From: Paractinoplanes deccanensis
GTDB taxonomy: Bacteria > Actinomycetota > Actinomycetes > Mycobacteriales > Micromonosporaceae
NCBI RefSeq assembly: GCF_016862115.1
Contig: NZ_BOMI01000065.1
Span: 27,261-91,260 of the forward strand
Reading direction: 5' to 3'
Length of the DNA stretch: 64,000 nt
The notes below the pieces were generated by a model. It did not search any database. It was not told the DNA's origin and was given only the letters and a program-made list of their open reading frames with translations. The first letter of the stretch is position 1; each line of letters begins with the position of its first letter. The position numbers and the translations under genes are program-made. Positions 39,869 to 48,548 of this stretch are shown here, piece after piece.

Positions 39869-42160
39869 ATGCGGCACCTCATGGTTGATCGCATTGCGGA
39901 TCCCTGGGGCGAGCGCACGCCCCACGGGCCCGGGCAGGAATGGCCCGCCCGGGTGGATGAGCACGTCACGGCCGATGGCGTGGAGCGGTGGGTGCCGTCG
40001 GCGTCGATCCTGCACTCGAACGGCGACGCGATGGACATCGCCGTCAAGGGTGGCCGGATCGTCGGCGTCCGGGGGCGCGCGGCCGATCGGGTCAACCGGG
40101 GCCGGCTCGACCCGAAGGATCTGTACGGCTGGCAGGCCAACAACAGCCCGGACCGGCTCACCCGGCCGATGGTGCGCGAGGGCGGCCGGCTCGTGGAGAC
40201 CGACTGGGAGACCGCGATGGGACGCGTCGCCGAACGGTCGAGACAGCTGCTGGACGGGCCCGGCGGCTGGGGCAAGATCGGGTTCTACACCAGCGGGCAG
40301 CTCTTCCTCGAGGAGTACTACGCGCTCGGGGTGATCGGCAAGGCCGGCATCGGCACCCCGCACATGGACGGCAACACCCGGCTCTGCACGGCCACCGCGG
40401 CGGCGGCGCTCAAGCTCAGCTTCGGTGCGGACGGGCAGCCCGGCTCGTACACCGACGTGGACCTCTGCGACGCGATCGCGCTGTGGGGCCACAACGTCGC
40501 CGAGACGCAGACGGTGCTCTGGATGCGCATGCTGGACCGGCGGCGCGGCCCCAACCCGCCGAGGATGCTGGCGGTCGATCCGCGGGAGACACCGGTCGCC
40601 CGGGAGGCCGACCTCCACCTGGCCGTGCGGCCCGGCACCAACGTGGCCCTCGTCAACGGGCTGATCCGGCAGATCGTTCACCACGGGTGGCACGACCGGG
40701 CGTACGTCGACGAGCACACCATCGGCTTCGACGAGCTGGTCAGGACCGTGGACCCGTACACGCCGGCGCACGTGGCCGGGATCTGCGGCGTCTCCCCGGC
40801 GGACGTCGAGCGCGCGGCGGAGTTGCTGGGCACCTCGGAACGGCTGCTCTCGACCGTACTGCAAGGCTTCTATCAGTCGAACCAGGCCACCGCGGCCGCG
40901 TGCGGCGTCAACAACCTGCACCTGATCCGCGGCATGATCGGCAAGCCCGGCGGCGGCGTGCTCCAGATGAACGGCCAGCCCACCGCCGAGAACACCCGGG
41001 AGGCCGGCGCCGACGGGGACCTGCCCGGCTTCCGCAACTGGGGCAACCCGGAGCACATCCGCGAGCTGGCGGACCTGTGGAACGTCGACGAGATGACCAT
41101 CCCGCACTGGGCGCCACCGACCCACGCCATGCAGATCTGGCGGTACGCCGAGCAGGGCTCGCTCCAACTGCTCTGGATCAGCGCCACCAACCCGGCCGTC
41201 TCGCTGCCCGATCTGGCCCGCATCCGGCGGATCCTGGCGAAGCCGGAGCTCTTCGTCGTCGTCCAGGATCTCTTCCTGACCGAGACCGCCCAGCTCGCCG
41301 ACGTGGTGCTGCCCGCCGCGACCTGGGGCGAGAAGCTGGGCACCTTCACGAACGCCGACCGGACGGTCCACCTCTCCGAGAAGGCGGTCGACCCGCCCGG
41401 CGAGGCCCGCGCCGACCTGGACATCTTCCTCGACTACGCCCGGCGCATGGACTTCCGCGACCGCGACGGCAACCCGCTGATCCCGTGGACCGGCCCGGAG
41501 GAGGTCTTCGAGGCGTGGAGGGAATGCTCGAAGGGCCGGCCCTGCGACTACACGGGCATCACGTACGAGGCTCTGCGCGAGGGCGGCATCCAGTGGCCGG
41601 TGGGCAAGGAGCGGCTGTACGCCGACGGCGTCTTTCACACCGATCCCGCCTACTGCGAGACGTACGGCCAGGACCTGAGCACGGGCGCCGAGTTCGAGGC
41701 CGAGGCGTACCGGGCGAAGCAACCCGGCGGCCGGGCGTTCCTGCACGCGGTGGGCTATCAGCCGTCGCCCGAGACCCCCAGCGACGACTACCCGATGCGC
41801 CTGACGACCGGCCGTACCGTCTATCACTTCCACACGCGCACGAAGACGGCCCGCGCCCCCGAGCTCAACGCGGCGGCCCCGGCCCCGTGGGTGGAGCTGC
41901 ATCCCGCCGACGCGGCCCGGCTCGGTGTGACGGAGGGTGCCCCGGTCGCGGTCCGCTCCCCCAGGGGCGAGGTGATCGTCGAGGCGAGACTCACGGGTGT
42001 GCGGGAGGGCACGGTCTTCGTCCCGTTCCACTACGGCTACTTCGACGCGCCGCCCGGCCGGCCCCGCGCCGCGAACGAGCTCACGCTGACCGCGTGGGAC
42101 CCCGTCTCCAAGCAGCCGCTGTTCAAGGTGGCGGCCGTCCGCGTCGAGCCGAGGAGCTGA
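39869..42160 (+). CDS. Molybdopterin oxidoreductase lacking the iron-sulfur cysteines
   Basis: 763 aa with all Moco domains: WGKIGFYTSGQLFLEEYY, metal-ligand region NTRLCTATAAAALK (C173), WGHNVAETQTVLW, ATNPAVSLPDL, DVVLPAATWGEKLGTFTNADR, and the C-terminal dinucleotide-binding barrel (TGRTVYHFHTRTKTARAPEL, VFVPFHYGYFD). In related nitrate reductase/formate dehydrogenase enzymes the N-terminus binds [4Fe-4S] through C-x2-C-x3-C-x27-C. Here these positions read S46-x2-H49-x3-D53-x27-D81, so no cysteine ligand remains. The flanking family sequence (GRIVGVRGRAADRVNRGRL) is well kept. No Tat signal, so cytosolic. A ferritin-like partner gene follows 5 bp downstream. Confidence 0.85.
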   Translation: MRHLMVDRIADPWGERTPHGPGQEWPARVDEHVTADGVERWVPSASILHSNGDAMDIAVKGGRIVGVRGRAADRVNRGRLDPKDLYGWQANNSPDRLTRPMVREGGRLVETDWETAMGRVAERSRQLLDGPGGWGKIGFYTSGQLFLEEYYALGVIGKAGIGTPHMDGNTRLCTATAAAALKLSFGADGQPGSYTDVDLCDAIALWGHNVAETQTVLWMRMLDRRRGPNPPRMLAVDPRETPVAREADLHLAVRPGTNVALVNGLIRQIVHHGWHDRAYVDEHTIGFDELVRTVDPYTPAHVAGICGVSPADVERAAELLGTSERLLSTVLQGFYQSNQATAAACGVNNLHLIRGMIGKPGGGVLQMNGQPTAENTREAGADGDLPGFRNWGNPEHIRELADLWNVDEMTIPHWAPPTHAMQIWRYAEQGSLQLLWISATNPAVSLPDLARIRRILAKPELFVVVQDLFLTETAQLADVVLPAATWGEKLGTFTNADRTVHLSEKAVDPPGEARADLDIFLDYARRMDFRDRDGNPLIPWTGPEEVFEAWRECSKGRPCDYTGITYEALREGGIQWPVGKERLYADGVFHTDPAYCETYGQDLSTGAEFEAEAYRAKQPGGRAFLHAVGYQPSPETPSDDYPMRLTTGRTVYHFHTRTKTARAPELNAAAPAPWVELHPADAARLGVTEGAPVAVRSPRGEVIVEARLTGVREGTVFVPFHYGYFDAPPGRPRAANELTLTAWDPVSKQPLFKVAAVRVEPRS

Positions 42161-42165
42161 CCGCC

Positions 42166-42624
42166 ATGCATCTCGCGCACTATCTGGGCCTGCTCCACCG
42201 CTCGCAGGCCAACCTGGCGAGCGCCTTCCGCGAGGTCGCCGCCGCCCACGCCGACGAGCCCGACATCGAACACCTGTGCCTGCGCCAGGCGGCGATCTGC
42301 GACACCCACGCCGAGCGGCTTCACCCCTTCGCCGAGCGGTACGCCGAGGAAGCACCCCGAGAGCCCGACCGCCTGCACTCGACCCTGTTCAGCGGCACCC
42401 GCACCGGCGGCATAGCCCTGCTACGCGACCTGCAGGACCTGTATCTGATGGCGTCCGAGTGCGACATCTGCTGGACGGTGATCGGCCAGGCAGCCTACGG
42501 CGCCCGCGACCGCGACCTGCTCGCCACCGTCCGCGACGGCGAGGGCGAGACGGCCGCGCAGCTCACGTGGCTGCGCTCCCGCATGAAGCAGGCCGCCCCG
42601 CAGGCCCTCGTGGTGGCCGACTGA
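42166..42624 (+). CDS. Ferritin-like helical protein paired with the molybdopterin enzyme
   Basis: 152 aa, all helical. Paired acidic and His residues (DEPDIEHLCLRQAAICDTHAERLHPFAERY, DLYLMASECDICWTVIGQAAYGARDRDLLATV) suggest a four-helix, ferritin-like bundle that could hold a metal centre. It starts 5 bp after the oxidoreductase stop codon, so it is probably co-translated and may act as its partner or chaperone. I do not know a characterised homologue. Confidence 0.7.
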   Translation: MHLAHYLGLLHRSQANLASAFREVAAAHADEPDIEHLCLRQAAICDTHAERLHPFAERYAEEAPREPDRLHSTLFSGTRTGGIALLRDLQDLYLMASECDICWTVIGQAAYGARDRDLLATVRDGEGETAAQLTWLRSRMKQAAPQALVVAD

Positions 42625-43296
42625 CACACCCGGGCCCCGCCCACCCGCAAGACGAGCCGCGGCGGGCCGGGCGGGGCCGGCGCTGAGTTTGCGGACGAGG
42701 CGGCCGGCGAACGGGACGACGCCGAGGCAGGTGGCGCCGATCGCGGTGAGCACGAGGCCGAGCCCGCCGGTCGCGTCGGCGCCGGCGGTGAGCGCGCCCA
42801 CCCCCGCGAACGCGCCCACCCAGAGCGCGGTGCCCAGGGCCGACCAGAGCAGGAAGCGCCGGAACGGCATGCCCACGACCCCGGCCACGATCGGCACCAC
42901 GGCGTGGATCACGGCGACGAACCGCACCGCCACGAGCGCCGGCGCGCCCCGGTCGCGCAGGTATTGCTCGGCACGGTCGAACCGCTCCGCGCCGATCCGC
43001 CGGCCGAGCCGGGTGTTGCGGAGCCGGGCGCCGAAGACGCGGCCCACCGCATACCCCAAGGACTGCCCGGCGAGAGCGCCCAGCGTGCCCACCACCAGGA
43101 CCGCCGCGAAGCCGGCGGGCCCCTGCGGCAGCGAACCGGCCAGCATGACCACCGACTCGCCCGGCACGAGCAGCCCGGCCAGGAAGGTCATCTCGACGCC
43201 CGAGGTCAGGAACGTGAAGATCAGGACCGTCCACTGGTCGAGAGTGGACAGCCAGTCGACGAAGGCGGTGGCGGCGTTCATGAGATCGGCGAGCAC
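42421..43296 (-). CDS. DedA/SNARE-associated family membrane protein with C-terminal extension
   Basis: 291 aa. The DedA core is residues about 1-205: FLTSGVEMTFLAGLLVPGESVVMLAGSLPQ, GQSLGYAVGRVFGARLRNTRLGRRIG, and the conserved RFVAVIHAVVPIVAGVVGMPFRRFLLWS with FxRxxP-like features. It functions in lipid scrambling or transport at the membrane. Family members usually end near residue 205-220. Here the frame stays open to 42421, reading 204 bp antisense to the ferritin-like gene as Gly/Ala/His-rich residues, so the true stop may have been lost. Confidence 0.75.
   Translation of the reverse strand: MLADLMNAATAFVDWLSTLDQWTVLIFTFLTSGVEMTFLAGLLVPGESVVMLAGSLPQGPAGFAAVLVVGTLGALAGQSLGYAVGRVFGARLRNTRLGRRIGAERFDRAEQYLRDRGAPALVAVRFVAVIHAVVPIVAGVVGMPFRRFLLWSALGTALWVGAFAGVGALTAGADATGGLGLVLTAIGATCLGVVPFAGRLVRKLSAGPARPAAARLAGGRGPGVSVGHHEGLRGGLLHAGAQPRELRGRLALAVADGGEQVAVAGAVGCLADHRPADVALGRHQIQVLQVA
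42633..42678. terminator. GC-rich stem between convergent genes
   Basis: GGCCCCGCCC (42633-42642) pairs perfectly with GGGCGGGGCC (42669-42678) across 26 bases, starting 8 bp after the ferritin-like gene's stop codon. No T run. It lies inside the C-terminal reading frame of the opposing DedA gene. Confidence 0.4.
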
Positions 43297-43396
43297 GGAT
43301 TCAGCCTGCCGGTCCGGGCGTCTCGGGGCCTCCGGGCGTTACCCCGAGAAAACCCCTAGGTCGAAAACTGGCCGCAATGGTCTCTAGCGTCGGGGC

Positions 43397-44557
43397 ATGG
43401 CCATCTCCTGGGACGACGTCGTCGCGCGGCGTCTGCACCGGCACCATTTGTCCACCCCCGCGAGCACGCCCGCGCAGGCCGTCGCCGGCATGTGCGGAGC
43501 GCACGCCCAGGTGCAGAGCGCGGCCGAGGTGTCCGTGGCGATGCGCGTGGCGGGGGCCACCCGGGCCACCGTCCAGGAGGCCCTCGCCACCGAACGGAGC
43601 CTGGTGAAGACCTTCGGCCCGCGCGGCACGGTGCACCTGCTGCCCGCCGCGGACCTCGCCCTGTGGACCGGCGCGCGCTGCGCCCTGCCGCCGGAGCGGA
43701 GCCCGTTCGCGCCGGACGTGCGCCTCTCCCCCGGCCAGACCGACGCGGTCGTCGGCGCCATCGACGACGCCCTGCGCCACGCCCCGCCGCCCTCCGGGTT
43801 GACGGTCGACGAGCTCACCGCCGAGATCGTCGCCCGCGTGGGCTCGTGGGCCGGTGACCTGGTGATGCCGGCGTTCCAGACGCACTGGCCACGCTGGCGC
43901 CAGGCGCTCGCGACGGCCGCCGACCGGGGTGTGCTCTGCTTCGGCCTGCCGCGCGGGCGCAACGTCACCTACACGAGCCCGGCCCTCTGGGTGCCGGGTT
44001 TCCGGCCGCTCCCACCCGGCGAGGCGATCCGGTCGCTGGTGCGAAGCTACCTGCGGTCGTACGGCCCGGCCACGCCCGCCCACATGGCCCGCTGGCTGGG
44101 CGCGCCGGCGGGCTGGACGGCCACCGTCTTCGCCGACATGAAGGACCTCGCCGACAGCTTCCCTGCCGAGGGCTTCCTCGCCGGCGGCTTTCTCGTGGCG
44201 GGCGACGACTCCTTCCCGCCGGCGCAGGACGGCGGGGTGCGGTTGCTGCCCTACTTCGACGCCTACGCCGTGGGCTCCCACCCGCGCGAGCGCGTCTTCC
44301 CGGGCCGGGCGGCGGAGCGAGCGCTCAACCGCGGCCAGGCCGGCAACTATCCCGTGCTGCTCGTCGACGGCATCGCGGCCGGCGTCTGGCACTCCCGCCG
44401 CACCGGCCGCCGGCTCGCGGTCACGGTCGAACCGCTGCGCCCGCTCAGCCGCGCCCGTCTGGCGGACCTGGACGACCAGGTGGCGAGGCTCGGGCACATC
44501 GTCGGCGCCGCACCCACCCTGACGGTCGGCGAGGTGACCGCGGGCCCCCACGCGTGA
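43397..44557 (+). CDS. AlkZ/YcaQ-like winged-helix protein (HTH_42)
   Basis: 386 aa. It begins with winged helices and carries the QxQ motif Q38-V39-Q40 (GMCGAHAQVQSAAEVSVAMR), as in AlkZ and YcaQ DNA glycosylases that unhook interstrand crosslinks. TRATVQEALATERSLVKTFGPRGTVHLLPA and the C-terminal LLPYFDAYAVGSHPRERVFPG...PVLLVDGIAAGVWHSRR are family hallmarks. The role is either crosslink and alkylation repair or self-resistance to a natural product; no biosynthetic cluster is beside it, so general repair is favoured. Confidence 0.8.
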   Translation: MAISWDDVVARRLHRHHLSTPASTPAQAVAGMCGAHAQVQSAAEVSVAMRVAGATRATVQEALATERSLVKTFGPRGTVHLLPAADLALWTGARCALPPERSPFAPDVRLSPGQTDAVVGAIDDALRHAPPPSGLTVDELTAEIVARVGSWAGDLVMPAFQTHWPRWRQALATAADRGVLCFGLPRGRNVTYTSPALWVPGFRPLPPGEAIRSLVRSYLRSYGPATPAHMARWLGAPAGWTATVFADMKDLADSFPAEGFLAGGFLVAGDDSFPPAQDGGVRLLPYFDAYAVGSHPRERVFPGRAAERALNRGQAGNYPVLLVDGIAAGVWHSRRTGRRLAVTVEPLRPLSRARLADLDDQVARLGHIVGAAPTLTVGEVTAGPHA

Positions 44558-44574
44558 TCGCGGCGGACCGGGCC

Positions 44575-45165
44575 TCAGGCCGGCTGGGAAGGGGCCGTCT
44601 CCGCGGTGTCGATGATCAGGCCGGCGTGGGCGCGCACGTCGTCGGTGCCGTAGAAATCGTCCTCCTGGCGGGCCCACCGCTCCCAATGCGGCGCGTACAT
44701 CTCACCGTCCCGGGCCAGGGCCCGTGCCCGGCGCTGGTCCACCGGGGCCTCCAGCCAGACCAGACCGCTGAGGTACGGCCTGACCGCCGCCGCGCCGCAG
44801 CCCACTCCTTCCACCACGAGCCAGTCCCCCCGCGGCGTCTCGTGCCATTCGGCATAGCGGCTCGCGGCCCAGTCCCACCGCCGCCACCGCGCCTGCCCAC
44901 CGCCGGCCAGCGGGGCCAGCACCCACTCCGTCAGCGCGATCACCCCGCCGCGCAGGCCGTCCCACCCCGGGTAGAGGTCGTCCATCCGCACCAGCGGCGC
45001 CCCGAGCGCGGACGCGACCCCGCCCGCCAGCTCCGTCTTGCCCGACCCGGATCGCCCTTCAATCGCGACCACCCGGGTGCCTCCGGCAGAAGCCGGCAGC
45101 TTGGCCGCCCACGCGACAACGGCGCCGACATCGGACGCGTGGCGGGAGACGGTGCGCGACACCAC
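44575..45165 (-). CDS. Uridine-kinase-like P-loop ATPase
   Basis: 196 aa. Walker A GRSGSGKT (residues 37-44), a DD motif in APLVRMDDLYPGWDGLRGG (substrate-binding in uridine/pantothenate-type kinases), VVEGVGCGAAAVRPYLSGLVWLEAP (Walker B-like strand) and RRARALARDGEMYAPHWERWARQEDDFY (lid). Phosphorylation of a small metabolite is likely; the substrate is not determined. It converges with the AlkZ-like gene, 17 bp apart. Confidence 0.8.
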   Translation of the reverse strand: MVSRTVSRHASDVGAVVAWAAKLPASAGGTRVVAIEGRSGSGKTELAGGVASALGAPLVRMDDLYPGWDGLRGGVIALTEWVLAPLAGGGQARWRRWDWAASRYAEWHETPRGDWLVVEGVGCGAAAVRPYLSGLVWLEAPVDQRRARALARDGEMYAPHWERWARQEDDFYGTDDVRAHAGLIIDTAETAPSQPA

Positions 45166-45321
45166 CCGATCATCTCATCGGCCGGCGGCAACCTCGTCCG
45201 TCGCCGGCGCCTCCGTCAGCCTGCTGCGCGCCCTCGGGCAGCCCTGCCGCGCCCCGACCAGCCCGCCGCGCCCCGGGCAAAACAGACGGCCGCGGCCTCC
45301 ACCAGTCGGGCCGTGCCTTCG

Positions 45322-46314
45322 TCAGTCGGCTGCGGTGACCGCGGCCCGCGGGATCGCTGTCGCCGCCGGGACGTGGGCGTCCGCGACCACCGGCTCGGGC
45401 TTGGTGGCCGCCGGCTGCTCCGACGGGATGGACGCGATGCCCGCCAGGATGAGCACACCGCCGATCAGTTGCAGCACCGTCAGCGACTCCCCCAGCACCA
45501 GCCACGCGAACAGCGACGCGAAGACCACCTCGAGCAGCCCGACGAACGACGCCAGCCGGGAGCCGAGCCGCGCCGACCCGGCGATGCCCGTGGCGTACGC
45601 GATGGCCGTGCCCACCACCGCCACCACCAGCAGCGGCAGCCACCACGGCGCCGTCGCGTCGACCACGGTGACGTCCGTGGTCACCGTCGCGAACGGGACC
45701 AGGCCCACCGCCGCCGCCACCGCCAGCGTGATGCTGCCGAGGATGAGACCCGCCGAGGCCAGCGCGACCGGCGGCAGCCCGTCGCTCGGGCGGGCGGCGA
45801 CCACGAAGTAGACCGCGCAGCCGATGGCCGCGGCGAACGCCAGCGCGAGACCGAGCGCGTCCACGGCCTGCAGCGCACCCGGGCCGATCACGAGCACCAG
45901 CCCGCCGATGGCGAGGACCGAGCCGAGCAGGACCATGGGCTTGGGCGTACGGCGTGTGGTCGCCCACGTGAAGAGCACCAGCAGCAGCGGCGCCAGGTAT
46001 TCGATGAGCAGCGCCGTGGAGACCGGGATGCGCGAGATGGCCGCGAAGTAGGCGAGCTGGGTGAACGCCACCGCGATGACACCCATGCCGAGCACCCGCC
46101 AGCGGCCGCGCCACAGCGACGACCAGCGGCCGCGCAGCGACAGCAGCATCAGGGGAAGCAGCACGAGGCCACCGGTCAGCGCCCGCACCGTGACCGCCGC
46201 CGCCGGCGACCAGCCCGCCTCGAGCAGTGGCTTGATGAACGCCCCGGACGTGCCGAACGAGATCGCCGAGGCCACGGCGATCACGAGACCCACGGATTTC
46301 GACGAGAACTGCAT
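45322..46314 (-). CDS. EamA/DMT-superfamily exporter
   Basis: 330 aa from the ATG at 46314, preceded by GGGGGAAAAG. Ten hydrophobic segments arranged as two EamA repeats: first SVGLVIAVASAISFGTSGAFIKPLLEAGWSP to GLVLVIGPGA, second ALGLALAFAAAIGCAVYFVVAARP to LQLIGGVLILAGIASIP. The tail is Ala/Pro-rich and hydrophilic. Members export amino acids or metabolites. It is divergent from the CGNR regulator gene 88 bp away, a common arrangement that suggests control by it. Confidence 0.85.
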   Translation of the reverse strand: MQFSSKSVGLVIAVASAISFGTSGAFIKPLLEAGWSPAAAVTVRALTGGLVLLPLMLLSLRGRWSSLWRGRWRVLGMGVIAVAFTQLAYFAAISRIPVSTALLIEYLAPLLLVLFTWATTRRTPKPMVLLGSVLAIGGLVLVIGPGALQAVDALGLALAFAAAIGCAVYFVVAARPSDGLPPVALASAGLILGSITLAVAAAVGLVPFATVTTDVTVVDATAPWWLPLLVVAVVGTAIAYATGIAGSARLGSRLASFVGLLEVVFASLFAWLVLGESLTVLQLIGGVLILAGIASIPSEQPAATKPEPVVADAHVPAATAIPRAAVTAAD

Positions 46315-46402
46315 CTTTTCCCCCTGAGCGGCACCAGCGCGGCCGTCATGAGCTAAATTGCCTATGACCCTGACGCTAGACCGGCGCATGTGAGGAGTCA
46401 AA

Positions 46403-46975
46403 TTGCTTTTTGCCCCTGACACGGCGGAGGCGCTCGAGTTCGTGGTCGCCCTCACCGACACTCACCCGGGCGCCACCCGCAGCGGCCGCGACGAGCTGTC
46501 CACCGTGGCGGACCTGGACGCCCTGCTGACCCACTGGAAGTACTCGGGCCGCATCGACCACGACGAGGCCGAGCTGCGCGAGGTCCGCGAGGTCCGCGAC
46601 GAGCTGCGCCGCGTGTGGCTGCTCGACCGCGACGACATGGTGCCCGCCGTCAACCGGATGCTGCGGGTCGCGAACGCCCTGCCGTACCTGACCCGCCACG
46701 ACGGCTCCGACTGGCACATGCACGCCACCGACCCGGACGCCCCGCTCGCCGAGCGCATGCGCGTCGAGGCCGCCCTGGCCCTCATCGACGCGATCCGCAT
46801 GAACGAGGTGGGCCGGCTACGCGCCTGCGAGGCCGACGACTGCACCGGCCTGGTCCTGGACCTGTCCCGCAACGGCTCCAAGCGCTTCTGCAGCGTCCGC
46901 TGCGGCAACCGCATGAACATGGCCGCCTTCCGCGAACGCAAGGCCGGCGCCCCCGATCACCCCCGCCCGGTGTAG
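46403..46975 (+). CDS. CGNR zinc-finger (ABATE domain) regulator
   Basis: 190 aa from a TTG start. The N-terminal ABATE-like domain (about 1-135: ALEFVVALTDTHPG, VADLDALLTHW) precedes a CGNR zinc finger (about 140-185): RLRACEADDCTGLVLDLSRNGSKRFCSVRCGNRMNMAAFRERK, with Cys pairs C-x4-C and C-x3-C. It is a predicted DNA-binding transcription factor, divergent from the EamA exporter and probably regulating it. Confidence 0.85.
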   Translation: MLFAPDTAEALEFVVALTDTHPGATRSGRDELSTVADLDALLTHWKYSGRIDHDEAELREVREVRDELRRVWLLDRDDMVPAVNRMLRVANALPYLTRHDGSDWHMHATDPDAPLAERMRVEAALALIDAIRMNEVGRLRACEADDCTGLVLDLSRNGSKRFCSVRCGNRMNMAAFRERKAGAPDHPRPV

Positions 46976-47173
46976 AGCCGGCTGTAGCGCCGGAGCACCA
47001 GCGGCCGACGCCCCCGCAGATCCTCGATCAGCCGCCGCCGGAACGCCTCCCCATGCTCGACGCTGAGATCGTCGAGACCGCTTCCCCCGGGGTGCGGGTA
47101 CAGCGCGGCACCGTTCGACTACGCCGCAGGTGCGCACTGGAGCCGGCGCCCGGCGGTGACCAGACTCCCGTGC

Positions 47174-47497
47174 ATGCCGACGACGACACTCGAGACCGCG
47201 CGACCTCCCATGGAGATGATGCTGCGCCATCTCTCCGACCCGCATCGGGAGATCATCGTCGCCACGTTCTTCGGCCGCCGGACGACGGGTGAGGCGGCGG
47301 AGCTGCTCGGGCTCGCCCCTGAGGAGGCCAAGGCGCGGCTCTACGAGGCGATGCGCGCCCTGACGAGCATGGTGGCGACCTGCCCGTGCCGGCGGCCGGG
47401 GCCGGTCCCGCGGCGTTCGCCGGTCAGCTTTGCCAGTGTTTGGCGAGCAGCTCGTACGAGCGCACCCGGTCGCGGTGGTCGTAGGCCATCGTGGTGA
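47174..47497 (+). CDS. Orphan sigma-70 region 4-like small protein or fragment
   Basis: 107 aa from the ATG at 47174. Residues about 17-67 read LRHLSDPHREIIVATFFGRR then TTGEAAELLGLAPEEAKARL and YEAMRALTSMVA, the region 4 helix-turn-helix of ECF sigma factors. No region 2 is present. The last 40 residues are Arg/Pro-rich and overlap the convergent monooxygenase gene by 74 bp, so the natural end may have been lost. It could be a truncated sigma gene or a stand-alone regulator. The 198 bp before it hold nothing identifiable. Confidence 0.45.
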   Translation: MPTTTLETARPPMEMMLRHLSDPHREIIVATFFGRRTTGEAAELLGLAPEEAKARLYEAMRALTSMVATCPCRRPGPVPRRSPVSFASVWRAARTSAPGRGGRRPSW

Positions 47498-48548
47498 TCA
47501 GCAGCTCGTCGGCGCCCGTCACGCGGCGCAACGTCGCCAGCCTGTCCACCACGGTCTGCGGCGAGCCCACGAACTGCGTGTCCACCCGGTCCTTGACCAG
47601 CTCGCGGTCCTCCTCGGTCCACTGGTGGCGCCGTGCCTGCTCCAGTGTCGGCCACGGCACGGCGCCGCCCTTGCGCACGCTGCGCACCCACAGGGCGTAC
47701 GGCAGGGCGAGCTCGGCCGCGGTCTCGTCGTCGTCGGCCACGAGGACGTCGGCCGACACCATGACGTGCGGCGCCGAGAGCACCTTCGACGGCGTGAAGG
47801 CCGCCCGGTACGCCTCGACGGCCTCCAGGACCTTCGCCGGCGCCACGTGGTAGTTCGCCGCGAACGGCAGCCCGCGCGCGCCGGCGACCCGGGCGCTCTC
47901 GCCGCCGCTGCTGCCGAGGATCCAGAGCTGGAGGTCGGCGCCCTCGCCCGGCACCGCGCGCGCCTCGTTGCCTTCCCCGTCGGTGTACGGGCCTGAGCGC
48001 AGGATCTCGATGTCCTCGACGACGGTGTCCAGGTCGTGCGGCTCCGCGCCGGGCTGCTTGAGCAGCTTGAACCAGAGCTGCGCCCGGCCCGACCTCAGCA
48101 ACACCTGATAGTTGTAGTGCTTCGGGATCAGCAGCCCGTCGACGATGCGTTCCTGATCCGGCTCGGCGGAGGCGGGAGCGGAGGCCGTACCCGAAATGTC
48201 GGATTTACGCCGCTGGGCCGACCGGCCGAGGCCCAGGTCGAAGCGCCCCGGATAGAGCGCGTCGAGCAACCCGAACTGCTCCAGGGCGGCCAGCGGCGTC
48301 AGGAAGCCGGTCTGCAGTGCCCCCGAGCCGAGCCGGATGCGGTCGGTGACCGAGGCGATGGCGCCGAGCAGCACGGCCGGCTGGGAGCTGGCCACGCCGG
48401 GTGTCAGGTGGTGCTCGGCCACCCAGTAGCGGTGGTAGCCGAACTCCTCGGCGGAGCGGGCCAGGTCGAGGGTGCGGCGCAGCGCGTCGCGGGCGTCACC
48501 GCCGTCGACCAGCGGCGCGAGATCGAGAACGGACAGCGGGACGGTCAT
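47424..48548 (-). CDS. LLM-class (luciferase-like) flavin-dependent monooxygenase
   Basis: 374 aa. Bacterial luciferase-type barrel: PLSVLDLAPLVDGGDARDALRRTLDLARSAEEFGYHRYWVAEHH, SVTDRIRLGSGALQ, LYPGRFDLGLGRS, LQLWILGSSGGESARVAGARGLPFAANYH and the TQFVGSPQTVVDRLATLRRVTGADELLITT end. These match the LuxA-like LLM subgroup that uses FMNH2 and oxygen. It is the last gene of the six-gene minus operon (4-bp overlap with the preceding LLM gene). The likely job is oxidation of the imported compound, possibly C-S cleavage (inference). Confidence 0.83.
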   Translation of the reverse strand: MTVPLSVLDLAPLVDGGDARDALRRTLDLARSAEEFGYHRYWVAEHHLTPGVASSQPAVLLGAIASVTDRIRLGSGALQTGFLTPLAALEQFGLLDALYPGRFDLGLGRSAQRRKSDISGTASAPASAEPDQERIVDGLLIPKHYNYQVLLRSGRAQLWFKLLKQPGAEPHDLDTVVEDIEILRSGPYTDGEGNEARAVPGEGADLQLWILGSSGGESARVAGARGLPFAANYHVAPAKVLEAVEAYRAAFTPSKVLSAPHVMVSADVLVADDDETAAELALPYALWVRSVRKGGAVPWPTLEQARRHQWTEEDRELVKDRVDTQFVGSPQTVVDRLATLRRVTGADELLITTMAYDHRDRVRSYELLAKHWQS

